A stretch of 59,866 nt of DNA from Bacteroidales bacterium (GCA_007132715.1 SLOE01000014.1:1-59866); one strand, 5' to 3'. Shown: positions 44,236-54,296, counted from the first letter of the stretch. A program made the numbers and translations. Notes: generated from the letters alone by a model not told the origin.

Positions 44236-47076
44236 TCACTGGCAGCGACTAATGCTCTGACCACCGTTTTCAATTTTCTTCCTTAGGTATAATCCCGTAT
44301 ATGATGCGGGGCATTTTACGAGCTCTTCAGGTGTACCTTCAAAGACTATATAACCACCCTCTTCACCACCTTCCGGCCCGAGGTCAATGATCCAGTCCGC
44401 CATCTTTATTATCTCCGGGTTGTGTTCCACCACCACCAGGCTGTTTCCCCTGTCAGTCAATGCCCTGAAAGCACTCAGCAATTTTTTTATGTCATGGAAA
44501 TGAAGACCGGTGGTCGGTTCGTCGAAGATGAACAGCACTGGCTTATGTTCCTTCTCCCTGCCCAGAAAGGATGCCAGTTTCACCCTCTGGCTTTCACCGC
44601 CGCTGAGAGTGCTTGAAGACTGGCCAAGTTTTATGTAGTCCAGCCCGACTTCTTGAAGGGGGCTGAGCTTTTCAACTATTTTCTTTTCGTTACTGCCGGT
44701 TCCCTCAGAGAAGAAAGCAATCGCCTCAGAGACCGTAAGTTCAAGAATGTCATGAATATTCATATCCCTGTACCTGACTTCCAGTACCTCCTCCCTGAAT
44801 CTTTTACCGTGGCAGCTTTCACAGATCAGGGTCACATCTGCCATAAACTGCATCTCAACCTTTATTATTCCCTCACCCTGACACTCCTCGCACCTGCCTC
44901 CGTCAATGTTGAATGAAAAATATCCGGGACCGAACTTGTTGATCCTGGCTGCTGTTTGAGATGCGTACAGTTTGCGTATTTCATCCCATGCCTTTACATA
45001 CGTTACAGGGTTTGACCGGGATGATCTCCCAATGGGGTTCTGATCGATCATCTCAACACCGGTAAGCCGGTTGATGTTACCCGCTATTTTTCCGAACCTT
45101 CCCGGTTTCAGACCCGTATTGCCCAGTATTCTTCCCAGTGCGGGATAAAGAATGTCTCTGACAAGCGAGGACTTTCCCGATCCGCTTACTCCCGTAACGA
45201 CAGTGAGCACATTGAGCGGGAATTTGACATCAATAAGCTTAAGGTTATTTTCGGAGGCTCCTGTAATTTCAAGATAATCATTCCATTTCAGCCGGTTGGC
45301 GGGAAGCGGTATGGTTATCCTGCCGCTCAGATAGCCTGCAGTGATGCTTTCCTCGTTTCCGGCCAGCATTTCATGTTTCCCGTTGAATATGATCTCTCCG
45401 CCAAGATGGCCTGAGCCCGGCCCGATATCAATAATCCTGTCTGACGACCTGATTATATCCTCATCATGCTCAACTACTACAACAGTATTGCCTGAATCGG
45501 TAAGTTGTCTCAGCACACCCGTCAGGAGACGGGTATCCCTCGGATGAAGACCGATACTGGGCTCATCAAGGATATAGAGGGATCCTACCAGGTTACTGCC
45601 AAGGCTTGATGCCAGCCTTATTCGCTGTGACTCTCCGCCCGACAGGGTGGATGAGAGCCTGTTAAGGGTAAGGTAGCCCAGGCCGACCTCCTTCAGGAAC
45701 CCGGTGCGGCTTCTTATTTCGGTCAGTATTCTGCCGGCGATCTCCTCATCATGTTTGTCAAGGTTAACTGCTTCAAAAAACTTTGCCAGCCTGGTCACGG
45801 GCATCTGTACAAGTTCCTGGATGCTCATGCCCCCGACTTTAACCCATGAAGATTCCTTTTTCAGCCTGGTGCCGTTACATTCATGACATACGGTACGTCC
45901 CCTGTACCTGGAAAGCATCACCCTGTACTGTATCTTATAGCTTTTCTTCTCAATATGCCTGAAAAAACGGTGAAGTCCGTAAAAATACCTGTTGCCGGTC
46001 CATACCAATTGACGCAGTTCGTCAGTAAGTTCATACCAGGGTTTATGGATTGGAAAGTCGAATTTGGAAGCATTCAGTACAAGCCTCTCTTTCCATTTCT
46101 TCATTTTATCACCGCGCCAGCATGCTATAGCGTCGTTGTACACCGACAGGCTCTTGTCAGGTATGACAAGGTCTTCATCTATTCCTATTATCTTTCCGTA
46201 TCCCTCGCAAACCGGACAGGCTCCCAGGGGATTGTTGAAGCTGAACATATGCTGAGTCGGCTCTTCAAAGGACATGCCATCCAATTCAAAGCGGGTTGAG
46301 AAATAATCCAGCATTGTCTTATCCCCGTGTTCCGTTTTCAGCAGGCATTCACCGCTCCCTTCGTAAAATGCTGTCTCAGCAGAATCGGCTATCCTCGATC
46401 TTGTATCACCGTCATATGCTACCCTGATCCTGTCAATAACCATGAACAGTTTATCGGGTATTTTGAAGCTATCAAAATTATCTGCAATATCCTGCAATCT
46501 TTCAGTACGGTCGTCATAGTGAATCCTTGTTATTCCCTGCTGGATCCTTATCCTGAAGTTCTTTTCCAGTAACGTTCGCTCCGTCACCTTTATCGGCGCA
46601 AGGATAAGTACAGTGGTATCCTCTTTCAGTGAGAGTATGTGACTTACCACATCATTCACACTATGCCTTGTTACCTCTTTGCCTGAAACGGGCGATATTG
46701 TACGCCCGATCCTTGCAAACAGGAGCCTGAGATAATCATATATCTCCGTTGAGGTACCCACCGTTGAGCGGGGATTTGATGTGTTGACCTTTTGTTCTAT
46801 TGCTATAGCCGGGGGAATTCCCCTTATGAAATCAACTTCCGGCTTGTTTATTCTTCCCAGGAACTGTCGTGCGTAGGATGAAAGGCTTTCAACATAACGC
46901 CTTTGACCTTCGGCATAAAGAGTGTCAAATGCCAGTGAGGATTTGCCCGAACCCGATAACCCGGTTATCACGACAAACTGATCCCTCGGAATGCTGAGGC
47001 TGATATTTTTAAGGTTATGTACTCTTGCTCCTCTGATAAGTATCGACCCACTGTCATCAGCCAAATTTTCTGGCAT
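44236..47076 (-). CDS. uvrA: Excinuclease ABC subunit A
   Basis: UvrA is the damage-sensing ATPase of nucleotide excision repair. The 946-residue protein is full-length. The first ABC module begins with VVITGLSGSGKSSLAFDTLY and ends with STLSGGESQRIRLASSLG. The second begins with TVVTGVSGSGKSSLVRDILY and ends with STLSGGESQRVKLASFLG. Zinc-binding pairs are visible in CPVCEGYG and CHECNG, and in CEECQGEG and CESCHG. It is a single gene with uvrB elsewhere. It is convergent with the small exported protein. Confidence 0.97.
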   Translation of the reverse strand: MPENLADDSGSILIRGARVHNLKNISLSIPRDQFVVITGLSGSGKSSLAFDTLYAEGQRRYVESLSSYARQFLGRINKPEVDFIRGIPPAIAIEQKVNTSNPRSTVGTSTEIYDYLRLLFARIGRTISPVSGKEVTRHSVNDVVSHILSLKEDTTVLILAPIKVTERTLLEKNFRIRIQQGITRIHYDDRTERLQDIADNFDSFKIPDKLFMVIDRIRVAYDGDTRSRIADSAETAFYEGSGECLLKTEHGDKTMLDYFSTRFELDGMSFEEPTQHMFSFNNPLGACPVCEGYGKIIGIDEDLVIPDKSLSVYNDAIACWRGDKMKKWKERLVLNASKFDFPIHKPWYELTDELRQLVWTGNRYFYGLHRFFRHIEKKSYKIQYRVMLSRYRGRTVCHECNGTRLKKESSWVKVGGMSIQELVQMPVTRLAKFFEAVNLDKHDEEIAGRILTEIRSRTGFLKEVGLGYLTLNRLSSTLSGGESQRIRLASSLGSNLVGSLYILDEPSIGLHPRDTRLLTGVLRQLTDSGNTVVVVEHDEDIIRSSDRIIDIGPGSGHLGGEIIFNGKHEMLAGNEESITAGYLSGRITIPLPANRLKWNDYLEITGASENNLKLIDVKFPLNVLTVVTGVSGSGKSSLVRDILYPALGRILGNTGLKPGRFGKIAGNINRLTGVEMIDQNPIGRSSRSNPVTYVKAWDEIRKLYASQTAARINKFGPGYFSFNIDGGRCEECQGEGIIKVEMQFMADVTLICESCHGKRFREEVLEVRYRDMNIHDILELTVSEAIAFFSEGTGSNEKKIVEKLSPLQEVGLDYIKLGQSSSTLSGGESQRVKLASFLGREKEHKPVLFIFDEPTTGLHFHDIKKLLSAFRALTDRGNSLVVVEHNPEIIKMADWIIDLGPEGGEEGGYIVFEGTPEELVKCPASYTGLYLRKKIENGGQSISRCQ

Positions 47077-47312
47077 AATTCTTGCTTCAGTTAATAGTGA
47101 ATTGTGATGTCAAATTAAAAATGGTAAGTGGCACCATGTCAGGTAATTCAGTTTTGACGGTGCCGGTGCAAGGTAGCAGTTTTCTTTTGTATTTTAAAAT
47201 TATTTATGAAACAGGATTTTTTTTATTGCTTTGTATATTATAATATTGTATTATGTTAAACCTATAAAAAGAAGCTGCTATCGAAGAACTTTTACGCCAG
47301 GAAATTTAAAAT

Positions 47313-47319
47313 AGGAGGT
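47313..47319 (+). promoter_or_regulatory. Strong Shine-Dalgarno sequence before the ECF sigma factor
   Basis: AGGAGGT is a near-perfect anti-SD match 4 nt before GTG 47324. Such sites are rare in Bacteroidota, where most genes here have none. It supports GTG 47324 over ATG 47339 as the start. Confidence 0.65.
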
Positions 47320-47323
47320 AGAC

Positions 47324-47914
47324 GTGGAAGCAAAGAGAATGAGTGATCAGGAACTCATACAGCAGTTTCTTTCGGGCGACAGGGAAGGTATTGAAAAGCT
47401 TATAAACAGGCATAAAACCAAGGTTTATACCTATATCCTGCTGGTTGTGAAGAACCAGCAGCTTGCCGAGGACATATTTCAGGATACTTTCATTAAGGTT
47501 ATCAGATCCCTCGTTGATGGTAAGTACAAGGATAACGGCCGTTTTGCATCCTGGGTGATAAGGATCGCACATAACCTGATAATTGACCATTTCAGGAAGG
47601 AAAAGCAGATAAACACCCTGTCGAATGATGATTATGAGGCTGATATTTTCAACTCAAAGAAGCTTTCAGATCAGAATATTGAAGATGTTCTTATAAGGGA
47701 GCAGATCACCAATGATGTGAGGATGCTCATTGATGAGCTTCCTGAAGAGCAGAAACAGGTTATTCTTCTGAGGCACTATGGTGGCATGAGTTTCAAAGAG
47801 ATCGCCGATCAGACGGATGTAAGCATAAACACGGCACTGGGACGTATGAGGTATGCCCTCATAAATCTCAGGAAGCTGATAAGCAGAAAAAATATCAATC
47901 TCACAATGAGTTGA
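47324..47914 (+). CDS. ECF-type RNA polymerase sigma factor
   Basis: The 196-residue protein has sigma-70 regions 2 and 4 only. Region 2 includes YTYILLVVKNQQLAEDIFQDTF and the -10-recognising GRFASWVIRIAHNLIIDHFR. Region 4 includes LIDELPEEQKQVILLRHYGGMSFKEIA with an HTH and INTALGRMRYALINLRKLI. No anti-sigma gene follows, so it is not a classical FecIR-type pair. It starts at GTG after a strong SD site. A terminator follows directly, making this a single-gene unit. Confidence 0.94.
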   Translation: MEAKRMSDQELIQQFLSGDREGIEKLINRHKTKVYTYILLVVKNQQLAEDIFQDTFIKVIRSLVDGKYKDNGRFASWVIRIAHNLIIDHFRKEKQINTLSNDDYEADIFNSKKLSDQNIEDVLIREQITNDVRMLIDELPEEQKQVILLRHYGGMSFKEIADQTDVSINTALGRMRYALINLRKLISRKNINLTMS

Positions 47915-47953
47915 TTATTAGACTATAACGGCATAATTTAACAATTCCGGGCA

Positions 47954-48000
47954 AAAGTTGGAGAAAGTATAATACTAAATACTCTCCAACTTTCGTTTTT
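47954..48000 (+). terminator. Rho-independent terminator after the sigma factor gene
   Basis: AAAGTTGGAGA (47954-47964) pairs perfectly with TCTCCAACTTT (47983-47993), an 11-bp stem. The loop itself can form AGTAT-A-ATACT. TTTTT follows after CG. It is 40 bp beyond the sigma factor stop. Confidence 0.8.
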
Positions 48001-48034
48001 GGTTGAAATAGTGTTAAAAGTTGTTAAACCGCCT

Positions 48035-48256
48035 ATGGGAAAAAACTACCATTACATTTACATGCTTAATGATGTGGAAGGCGGGCTTTCTGAGCTCGTT
48101 GACCCGGATGACTGTCTGACTGGAGATCCCGGTTCTTACAATGATGTTTCGTCATTCCTGGACCGGCATGCTTTTGAGATCAGAAACTCGGTTGTACAGG
48201 GACTGGTTGAATATGCCGGCAGGCAGCTGAGGGGGCCATACGGCAATAGCTATTGA
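48035..48256 (+). CDS. Small protein of unknown function
   Basis: This 73-residue ORF starts at ATG 48035 (MGKNYHYIYML). The longer ORF in the track begins with TTG 47999, inside the terminator, and is rejected. The composition is ordinary, with no signal peptide or known motif. The C-terminal part (VVQGLVEYAGRQLRGPYG) could form a helix. It overlaps the 3' end of rsmE by 7 bp on the opposite strand. Coding potential looks reasonable but its family and function are unknown. Confidence 0.5.
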   Translation: MGKNYHYIYMLNDVEGGLSELVDPDDCLTGDPGSYNDVSSFLDRHAFEIRNSVVQGLVEYAGRQLRGPYGNSY

Positions 48257-48960
48257 CAGGATTGATTCAGAAAATTGACTGCATGGCATGCAACCACACC
48301 TGCCGTTTCCGTCCGCAACCTTCTTTTTGACAGGCTTGCCGGAATGAAACCGGCTTTTATTGCCGATTGCAGTTCATAGTCCGTAAAGTCTCCTTCCGGT
48401 CCTATAAGTATCTGTACAGGATTGCCCGGCGCACAGTACCTGCCAGGATGATTTTGCGGCGGGGCGCTGCCTGTTGCGATAATTCTTGTTCCGCCGGAAG
48501 GCTCCATCAAAAATTCCATGAAACTGACAGTCTCTTCGATAACCGGAAGCCAGGCACTCAGCGACTGCTTCATTGCAGCAACCATCACCTTCCTGCACCG
48601 TTCAGATTTCACAGTTTTTCGTTCTGAATTACTGCAGATAACAGGTGTAATTCTGTCTATTCCAATTTCTGTTGCCTTTTCAAGAAACCATTCAAACCTG
48701 TCAATGCTTTTTGTCGGTGCAATGGCTATTTGCAGATGAAAACTCCTTTCGGGCGGTACCTGCTGCTCATCAGTTATCCTGACAACACATCTGTTTTTGT
48801 CGGGAATAACTATCTCGGCAGACTGTATTCTGCCTGCACCGTCGGTAATATGGATTATGTCGCCCTGCCTGAGGCGCAGAACCCTGGTGCAGTGAAATGA
48901 CTCAGCGCTGTCAAGGGTGAATGTCCCTTCTCTGATCCCGGGAGAATAGAATAAATGCAT
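48250..48960 (-). CDS. rsmE: 16S rRNA (uracil1498-N3)-methyltransferase
   Basis: RsmE methylates U1498 of 16S rRNA in the 30S subunit. The 236-residue protein has an N-terminal PUA-like domain (SAESFHCTRVLRLRQGDIIHITDG). The SPOUT-fold methyltransferase domain follows. Knot and SAM-binding motifs are ILIGPEGDFTDYE (about 185-197) and LSKRRLRTETAGVVA near the C-terminus. The family segment ATEIGIDRITPVICSNSER is also present. It is divergent from the phosphoesterase gene by 75 bp. Confidence 0.95.
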   Translation of the reverse strand: MHLFYSPGIREGTFTLDSAESFHCTRVLRLRQGDIIHITDGAGRIQSAEIVIPDKNRCVVRITDEQQVPPERSFHLQIAIAPTKSIDRFEWFLEKATEIGIDRITPVICSNSERKTVKSERCRKVMVAAMKQSLSAWLPVIEETVSFMEFLMEPSGGTRIIATGSAPPQNHPGRYCAPGNPVQILIGPEGDFTDYELQSAIKAGFIPASLSKRRLRTETAGVVACHAVNFLNQSCQ

Positions 48961-49035
48961 TATTATTGTATTTTGGTTGTCGGAAATCCTTTTCCCGGCC
49001 CTAAAAATAAGTTTTTATTAAAAGAATCCATTCTT

Positions 49036-49536
49036 ATGGGCTTGAAAATAGCATGTTTATCTGATACACATGGTTATTTGGACAACAGGCTGAAAGATTT
49101 TATCCGGGGTTGTGATGAGATCTGGCATGCCGGTGATATAGGCAGTACCGGGGTTGCAGAAGAACTCTCCTCCATAAAACCTCTGAAAGCTGTACACGGC
49201 AACATTGATGGTCCTGATATTCGTGCTTTATACCCTGAACATCAAAGGTTCAATGCCGGCGGTCTTGATGTGTGGATCACCCACATCGGTGGCTACCCGG
49301 GAAGGTATGACAGGTCGGTAGTTCCGGCTATATTTGAATCTCCTCCCGGACTGTTTATTTGCGGACACTCACACATTCTGAAGGTTATTAATGACAGTAA
49401 GCTTGGATTGCTTCATATCAATCCGGGTGCTGCCGGAAGAGCAGGTGTCCATACAGTGCAGACAGCTGTCCGTTTTGTGATAGAGGGGGGAGCTGTAAAG
49501 GACCTGGAGGTTGCTGAGCTTGAACGGAAGCGGTGA
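49036..49536 (+). CDS. YfcE/MJ0936-type metallophosphoesterase
   Basis: The track ORF starts at 48955, but ATG 49036 (MGLKIACLSDTHGYLD) places the metal-binding motif at the N-terminus as in the family, so I use it (166 residues). The metal ligands are in SDTHG, WHAGDIGS, VHGNID, THIGG and GHSH, all intact. Such enzymes hydrolyse phosphodiesters in vitro, but the natural substrate is not known. The stop lies 7 bp from that of the convergent giant exported protein. Confidence 0.9.
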   Translation: MGLKIACLSDTHGYLDNRLKDFIRGCDEIWHAGDIGSTGVAEELSSIKPLKAVHGNIDGPDIRALYPEHQRFNAGGLDVWITHIGGYPGRYDRSVVPAIFESPPGLFICGHSHILKVINDSKLGLLHINPGAAGRAGVHTVQTAVRFVIEGGAVKDLEVAELERKR

Positions 49537-49543
49537 ATCCGGG

Positions 49544-52500
49544 TCAGAGAGGCTCTTCTTCAGTTTTCTCTTCCGGGATTTCGATCTCTTCATCGGGGTC
49601 AATCTCTTCATCGGGTATTTCGATCTCGTCATCAGGTATAAACATCGTCTCTCCTTCGAGATGCTGCCTGTAAACCCTGAAAAACTGTTCCATCCTGGTG
49701 TCTGTCGCAAGCATATAGATAAACCTTGTCTCCCTTGCAGATACACTCATCCTTCTGTGCCTGAGCGGAGTCTCTCTGATAATTGTAACATAATCACTGT
49801 TTGAAGAGAAGGTCTGCATGGTCCCCCTTGTGTATCCAAAATAGTACCAGTTTCTATCATCAAATTCTATGTAGAAGTCCGCCATATCACCTGATCTTCT
49901 CTTGGTTATCTCCAGGTACCCATTAAAAAATTTATTGACCGGCATACCCCCTATGCTTGCTATGCCTATGGGACCATGTGAACGGTAGGAACGGCTTTCC
50001 TTGTTCCATACCAGGTTTATGTGTGAAAGCACGAATGTATTATTCAGATCAGCGGGTTTTCTGTCAGTTCTTCCCGTCCTTTTATTATTACCGTTATTTG
50101 TCAGTGAGCCGGCTTTTTCATCGCCCAGTATCCACCTCAGGCCACGCTCATAATAGTAGGATTTGGGGTCAACCGGTTCTCCCGCAATACTGTCGGCTGC
50201 CTTCGAGATAAGCGCCAGGGCCTCTCCGGAAAGGAAGAAATCCATTGTCAGTACTCCCTCAAGCGTGGTCTCGTTCGGCTCAACCTCGTTTCGCGCATGA
50301 CCCGTCATATTGATCTTCAGTTGGCCCAGGTCCACTCCCAATTCGAGGGGACCTTCCCCATGTATTATACATCCTTCGGGGTCAAGTCTCAGGATTTTTG
50401 CCATTGCAGCCGGATCTTTGTGCCTTTCCAGTGACGTGATAACATATTCTCCCTGGTTAATGTCATATTTCATATAACCGTTTGCCGTTATTATGAGCTG
50501 GTCAGACCAGCTTCTCCTGGATGTGAAGAACGCAGGATAGATATGAACGGAGTCGGTAGCAACAAATATCCCTGAGTATATCCTCTCTCTTTCCGGCGAT
50601 AAGGTTTGTTCAGTTACAGGTATGAGAACCTCAACAGGGTCAATAATATTGCTGAATGAGATCCGTTGATCTCCCAACCGGCTGCAGTCGTGCAGTATCC
50701 TGGTGCTGCCGCTGAAGTTAAGGAAACGCCTTGAAGCATTCAGCCCGGCTGTCCCCGTATACTCAAAACGGGGACTCAGCATAAAGTCATCACCATACCG
50801 GATATGGCCTGTAGCAACTGTAACAGTATCACTGTCAACGAATATAGTATCAAAAAGTATCGTATGAATATTGTCCCGTTCGTCTCTGTAGTCATAGTAT
50901 CCCGAACCGGAATAGCTGTACTTGCCTTCAATCTGAACAGTGGCATTGTAGATGTCGTGATACAGGTTTTCCCTGCTGGCGCTGATACTTCCGTTTCTTA
51001 AGGGGAATATGCGACCTCCCTCACCGATAACAAGTGATTCCTCAGCCGGGTATATGGTAGCGTCGGCGACTTCAAGATATTCGACACCGCCGGCATGAAG
51101 AAGTTCGTTCCGGTAATCCATAACCGCATGGGGCGAGTAGAAATCGAGAGAATCCTGTCCCCGAACCGTCGATATGTACCTTGCACCCCGGCGTCCGGAT
51201 TCGGGGCAGGTCTGCCCGGACAAAAGGTCAAACCTCTGTCCGGCCATATTCCATTCCATGGAAACCGGGTTTGATACATATCCGCTCAGAGGCAGCGAGA
51301 CCATTTCTGTTTCAGGTGATATCCTGAACTGACCGCTTCCTGAGCGCAGGTCAACCCGGCTGCTGATCTTTTCGGCAGCAATAGAAACAGGCCTGCCGGT
51401 CATTTGCAATTCCAGGTTACTGGTGTCGGCGCTGAATGATTCTGAACTGAAGTCAAATTCATCTGAAGAGATCCTGGCATTTTGAATGTCTATCATACCC
51501 GCACCTTCGAGCCCCCCGCTTCCAAGCAACAGTTGTCCGTCAAACTGTGCACGGTCGTCGAAAAAGCTGAAGCCGGAATCAACAGGTCCTATTGCCATTA
51601 CATCTTCGTATGGCTGCCAGGTTATTGAATTGCCAGAAGATCTGACGTCCGGGAATTCTATCCCCGCTGTCTGCCTGGTTATCCGGAACTCATCAGCCTG
51701 CACACTCATTGAATCGGGAAAGAAAATGAATCCGGGTGAACGTATCTCGGCAGTCAGGTACTCCAGCCTGCCCATACCTTCCAGTCCTCTTTTGCTCAGA
51801 TGGATGTCGTTATAGAATGTACCTTTATTGCCGTATGCTGAGATCCCCTCACGCCGGGTTGAGTAATTCATGCCGAGGGAGTAGTCCTCCTGGAGGGAAA
51901 GCTGGCCCTCCAGATCGGGGAAGATGCCTGCAGAAACCAGTTTTCCGCTGAACCTCATATTCTCATTCCTGTAGGTGTTGAGACTGTCCATCTGGAACGG
52001 TTCCAGTTCAAAGTAGAAGTGGTCGGATTTATATACACCCGCGTGTATCTCAGGATCTTCGAAGAATACGTAGGAATTTCCTGCTGAGGTGAACCTGGGG
52101 TATTCAGGCATGTCTACCCGTCCGGATTTGTTGAATGGCCTGTCTATGACCAGTTCACCCGTGACGTTCCTGATGATGTTATATACCTCAGTAAGCAGAA
52201 ACCTCCCATATTCATCCCTTTCATCAAGCCATGCACGGAGCCTTATGGAATCAACATTCTGCAGGTTTATGCTGTAGCCGGCATAGTCAAATGCATAATT
52301 GGTGCCAAAGAAGGATAGATTTCCGGCATTTATGGTTCCATCAAAGTTGAAGTTCCTGTGCCTCTTAAGCGTAAGTGTGCTGTTTAATGGAAGGATGTCT
52401 ACATTTTTGGTGTTGCTTATAGAAACACGTGGGATGCCATTGATTTTAAGGTCGTTGTTGGTCAAATCAAGTATTGCATTATCTACCGGTGCCCGTGTTC

Positions 52501-54091
52501 GCGATTCAAAACTGATAATATCGTAGTCTATCCTCCTTGCATTGGCCTGGAGGTAGTGGTTCAGACGCTCTCTTACCCTTACGATATCAGTTTCTGTATC
52601 ATAATAGATAAAACCCTGGCGTGAAAGATCAAGCAGGTGGCGCCTTACCTGGGGCAGAGGCCGGCGGAGGAACCTGGCATATTCTTCGGCCGGTATATCT
52701 TCATAACCGTAGCTTGTGCCGAAACTTCTGAGGTTTGCAAGTGGGTGTCTCTGCTCCATTCCCTGGAGCTGCAGAAATTCATTCCTGTCGAAGTAGCTTG
52801 CCGATCTGAAGCTGGCATTCCCCAGTGAACCGGCCCTGGGCATGGTAAATACCACCTCGGGGCTGTCAATGTTCCATATAAGCTGGGAGAAGCTCATGTC
52901 AACCTGGTGAAAATGGTTGTACCACGGGCTCTGCGATATTATTTTCTGATTCTGGCTGACGGACAGTTCCCTGCTGTTATCAATATAATTGATCTGCATA
53001 TCGGGATGGAAAACAGAATCGTTCTCGATAAAGAACAGTATGCTTGCACTGACCGATGTCATGCCCTGGGGCCTGAAAACAAAACTCAGAGACTCTGCTG
53101 TAAGCCATCGTTCACCGTTATAGTGGAAATGTACCCTGGCATTTTCCGTTTCACTGCCTGACCCGATCAGCCTGGCGCCTCTCATGCTCAGGCCTCCTTC
53201 GTAATCGACCCCTGAATAAATACCGTTTATAACCAGCTCCTGCCTGTGCGATACAAACCTTGGATAGCCCGCATCATCCCTGTTGCTTGTAGTCATGAGC
53301 CTGTCTGTTAACCTTCCGCTCATGGGGGTGCTCAGGTAGCGGTTATACCTGAAACTTGCTGAATCGGCAGTATATTCACTTCTGCTGAGGTCTATAGTGT
53401 AAGGCCCAAGCATAGCCATGGCTTCTTCTGCATCCAGTCCGGCCCGCTCCCAGGTAACACGTCCACCGGTCCCTTTCCATACTTTTTCCCGGGGATAATA
53501 CACTCCGCCTGTACCGGAAATTCTCATTGTATCAATATGGTTGAATGCCATCAGGTCAGTGTTGCCGAAAAGGATTCTCAGTGTATCGTCATAGACCAGC
53601 CTGTAATCTTTACTGGTGGCCTTCCATGACAGGGCGCCTGACCTGAACAGCCGGCTTTCGGAAATGAACCAGCCTGAGGAGACCAGAAACTCATTTATAG
53701 CTGACAGTGCAACATTATCACTTCCGGCCATACCGGAAAAAGCCTGCTGCCAGATCCTGAAATTGGCCAGGTCATAGTCACTGAAAAGAATAATTGTTTC
53801 GATAAAAGTGTACATATGGGGCACGGGTCTTGCATTTCGTGACCTGAGCATGCCCGAGGTGGTGATGATGAATTCCTTTTCCGGCCGGGCAAATGCTGCA
53901 GAATCCCACAACCTGATAAAATGTTCCAGCCTGGTATTTTGTTCCCCGCTCAGGTTCCTGCCCATGAAATCCCTCAGCTCAGAGGTGTATATGTCAGGAT
54001 CTTCCGAGAATGAACGGTTGTTCTGTGGCCATGCCGAGCCGGTCATGATAACGAAAATCAGAAGTGATGCAAAAAGCGTTTTTGTCCCCAT
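49544..54091 (-). CDS. Very large exported protein of unknown function (1515 aa)
   Basis: I do not recognise this protein. A signal peptide (LFASLLIFVIMTGSAWPQ) predicts export. The first 250 residues include helical segments. Residues from about 270 to 1400 are rich in beta-strand patterns and repeated short motifs with Asp, Ser, Gly and aromatic residues. Near 475-540 is a winged-helix-like segment (EYARFLRRPLPQVRRHLLDL, QGFIYYD). The last 35 residues form an acidic tail with repeated DEEI/PEE units. It has no membrane anchor or sorting domain that I can see. The length and beta-rich pattern fit an envelope or transport scaffold, but this is a guess. Confidence 0.75.
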   Translation of the reverse strand: MGTKTLFASLLIFVIMTGSAWPQNNRSFSEDPDIYTSELRDFMGRNLSGEQNTRLEHFIRLWDSAAFARPEKEFIITTSGMLRSRNARPVPHMYTFIETIILFSDYDLANFRIWQQAFSGMAGSDNVALSAINEFLVSSGWFISESRLFRSGALSWKATSKDYRLVYDDTLRILFGNTDLMAFNHIDTMRISGTGGVYYPREKVWKGTGGRVTWERAGLDAEEAMAMLGPYTIDLSRSEYTADSASFRYNRYLSTPMSGRLTDRLMTTSNRDDAGYPRFVSHRQELVINGIYSGVDYEGGLSMRGARLIGSGSETENARVHFHYNGERWLTAESLSFVFRPQGMTSVSASILFFIENDSVFHPDMQINYIDNSRELSVSQNQKIISQSPWYNHFHQVDMSFSQLIWNIDSPEVVFTMPRAGSLGNASFRSASYFDRNEFLQLQGMEQRHPLANLRSFGTSYGYEDIPAEEYARFLRRPLPQVRRHLLDLSRQGFIYYDTETDIVRVRERLNHYLQANARRIDYDIISFESRTRAPVDNAILDLTNNDLKINGIPRVSISNTKNVDILPLNSTLTLKRHRNFNFDGTINAGNLSFFGTNYAFDYAGYSINLQNVDSIRLRAWLDERDEYGRFLLTEVYNIIRNVTGELVIDRPFNKSGRVDMPEYPRFTSAGNSYVFFEDPEIHAGVYKSDHFYFELEPFQMDSLNTYRNENMRFSGKLVSAGIFPDLEGQLSLQEDYSLGMNYSTRREGISAYGNKGTFYNDIHLSKRGLEGMGRLEYLTAEIRSPGFIFFPDSMSVQADEFRITRQTAGIEFPDVRSSGNSITWQPYEDVMAIGPVDSGFSFFDDRAQFDGQLLLGSGGLEGAGMIDIQNARISSDEFDFSSESFSADTSNLELQMTGRPVSIAAEKISSRVDLRSGSGQFRISPETEMVSLPLSGYVSNPVSMEWNMAGQRFDLLSGQTCPESGRRGARYISTVRGQDSLDFYSPHAVMDYRNELLHAGGVEYLEVADATIYPAEESLVIGEGGRIFPLRNGSISASRENLYHDIYNATVQIEGKYSYSGSGYYDYRDERDNIHTILFDTIFVDSDTVTVATGHIRYGDDFMLSPRFEYTGTAGLNASRRFLNFSGSTRILHDCSRLGDQRISFSNIIDPVEVLIPVTEQTLSPERERIYSGIFVATDSVHIYPAFFTSRRSWSDQLIITANGYMKYDINQGEYVITSLERHKDPAAMAKILRLDPEGCIIHGEGPLELGVDLGQLKINMTGHARNEVEPNETTLEGVLTMDFFLSGEALALISKAADSIAGEPVDPKSYYYERGLRWILGDEKAGSLTNNGNNKRTGRTDRKPADLNNTFVLSHINLVWNKESRSYRSHGPIGIASIGGMPVNKFFNGYLEITKRRSGDMADFYIEFDDRNWYYFGYTRGTMQTFSSNSDYVTIIRETPLRHRRMSVSARETRFIYMLATDTRMEQFFRVYRQHLEGETMFIPDDEIEIPDEEIDPDEEIEIPEEKTEEEPL

Positions 54092-54250
54092 GATCCGCGT
54101 CAGTCATGTTTAACAAACAGAATGGCAACAAGCAATTCCCGAAGACCATTCCTTTCCGTGGAAGGGTGAAAAAGCAGCTCAATATGTCCGGATCTGTTCA
54201 TGCACACAGTCAAGATAAAAAAAACAATGCTGCAGCGAAGCGGTTCCAAA

Positions 54251-54296
54251 TTTAATAAAAAAACGTCTCCCGGCATGCAGGAGACGTTTGTATTTT
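54251..54296 (-). terminator. Rho-independent terminator downstream of tpiA
   Basis: AAACGTCTCC (54261-54270) and GGAGACGTTT (54280-54289) form a perfect 10-bp stem. On the minus strand a T-run follows, and it lies about 60 bp after the tpiA stop. The plus strand also carries a T-rich tail, so it could work in both directions. Confidence 0.8.
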
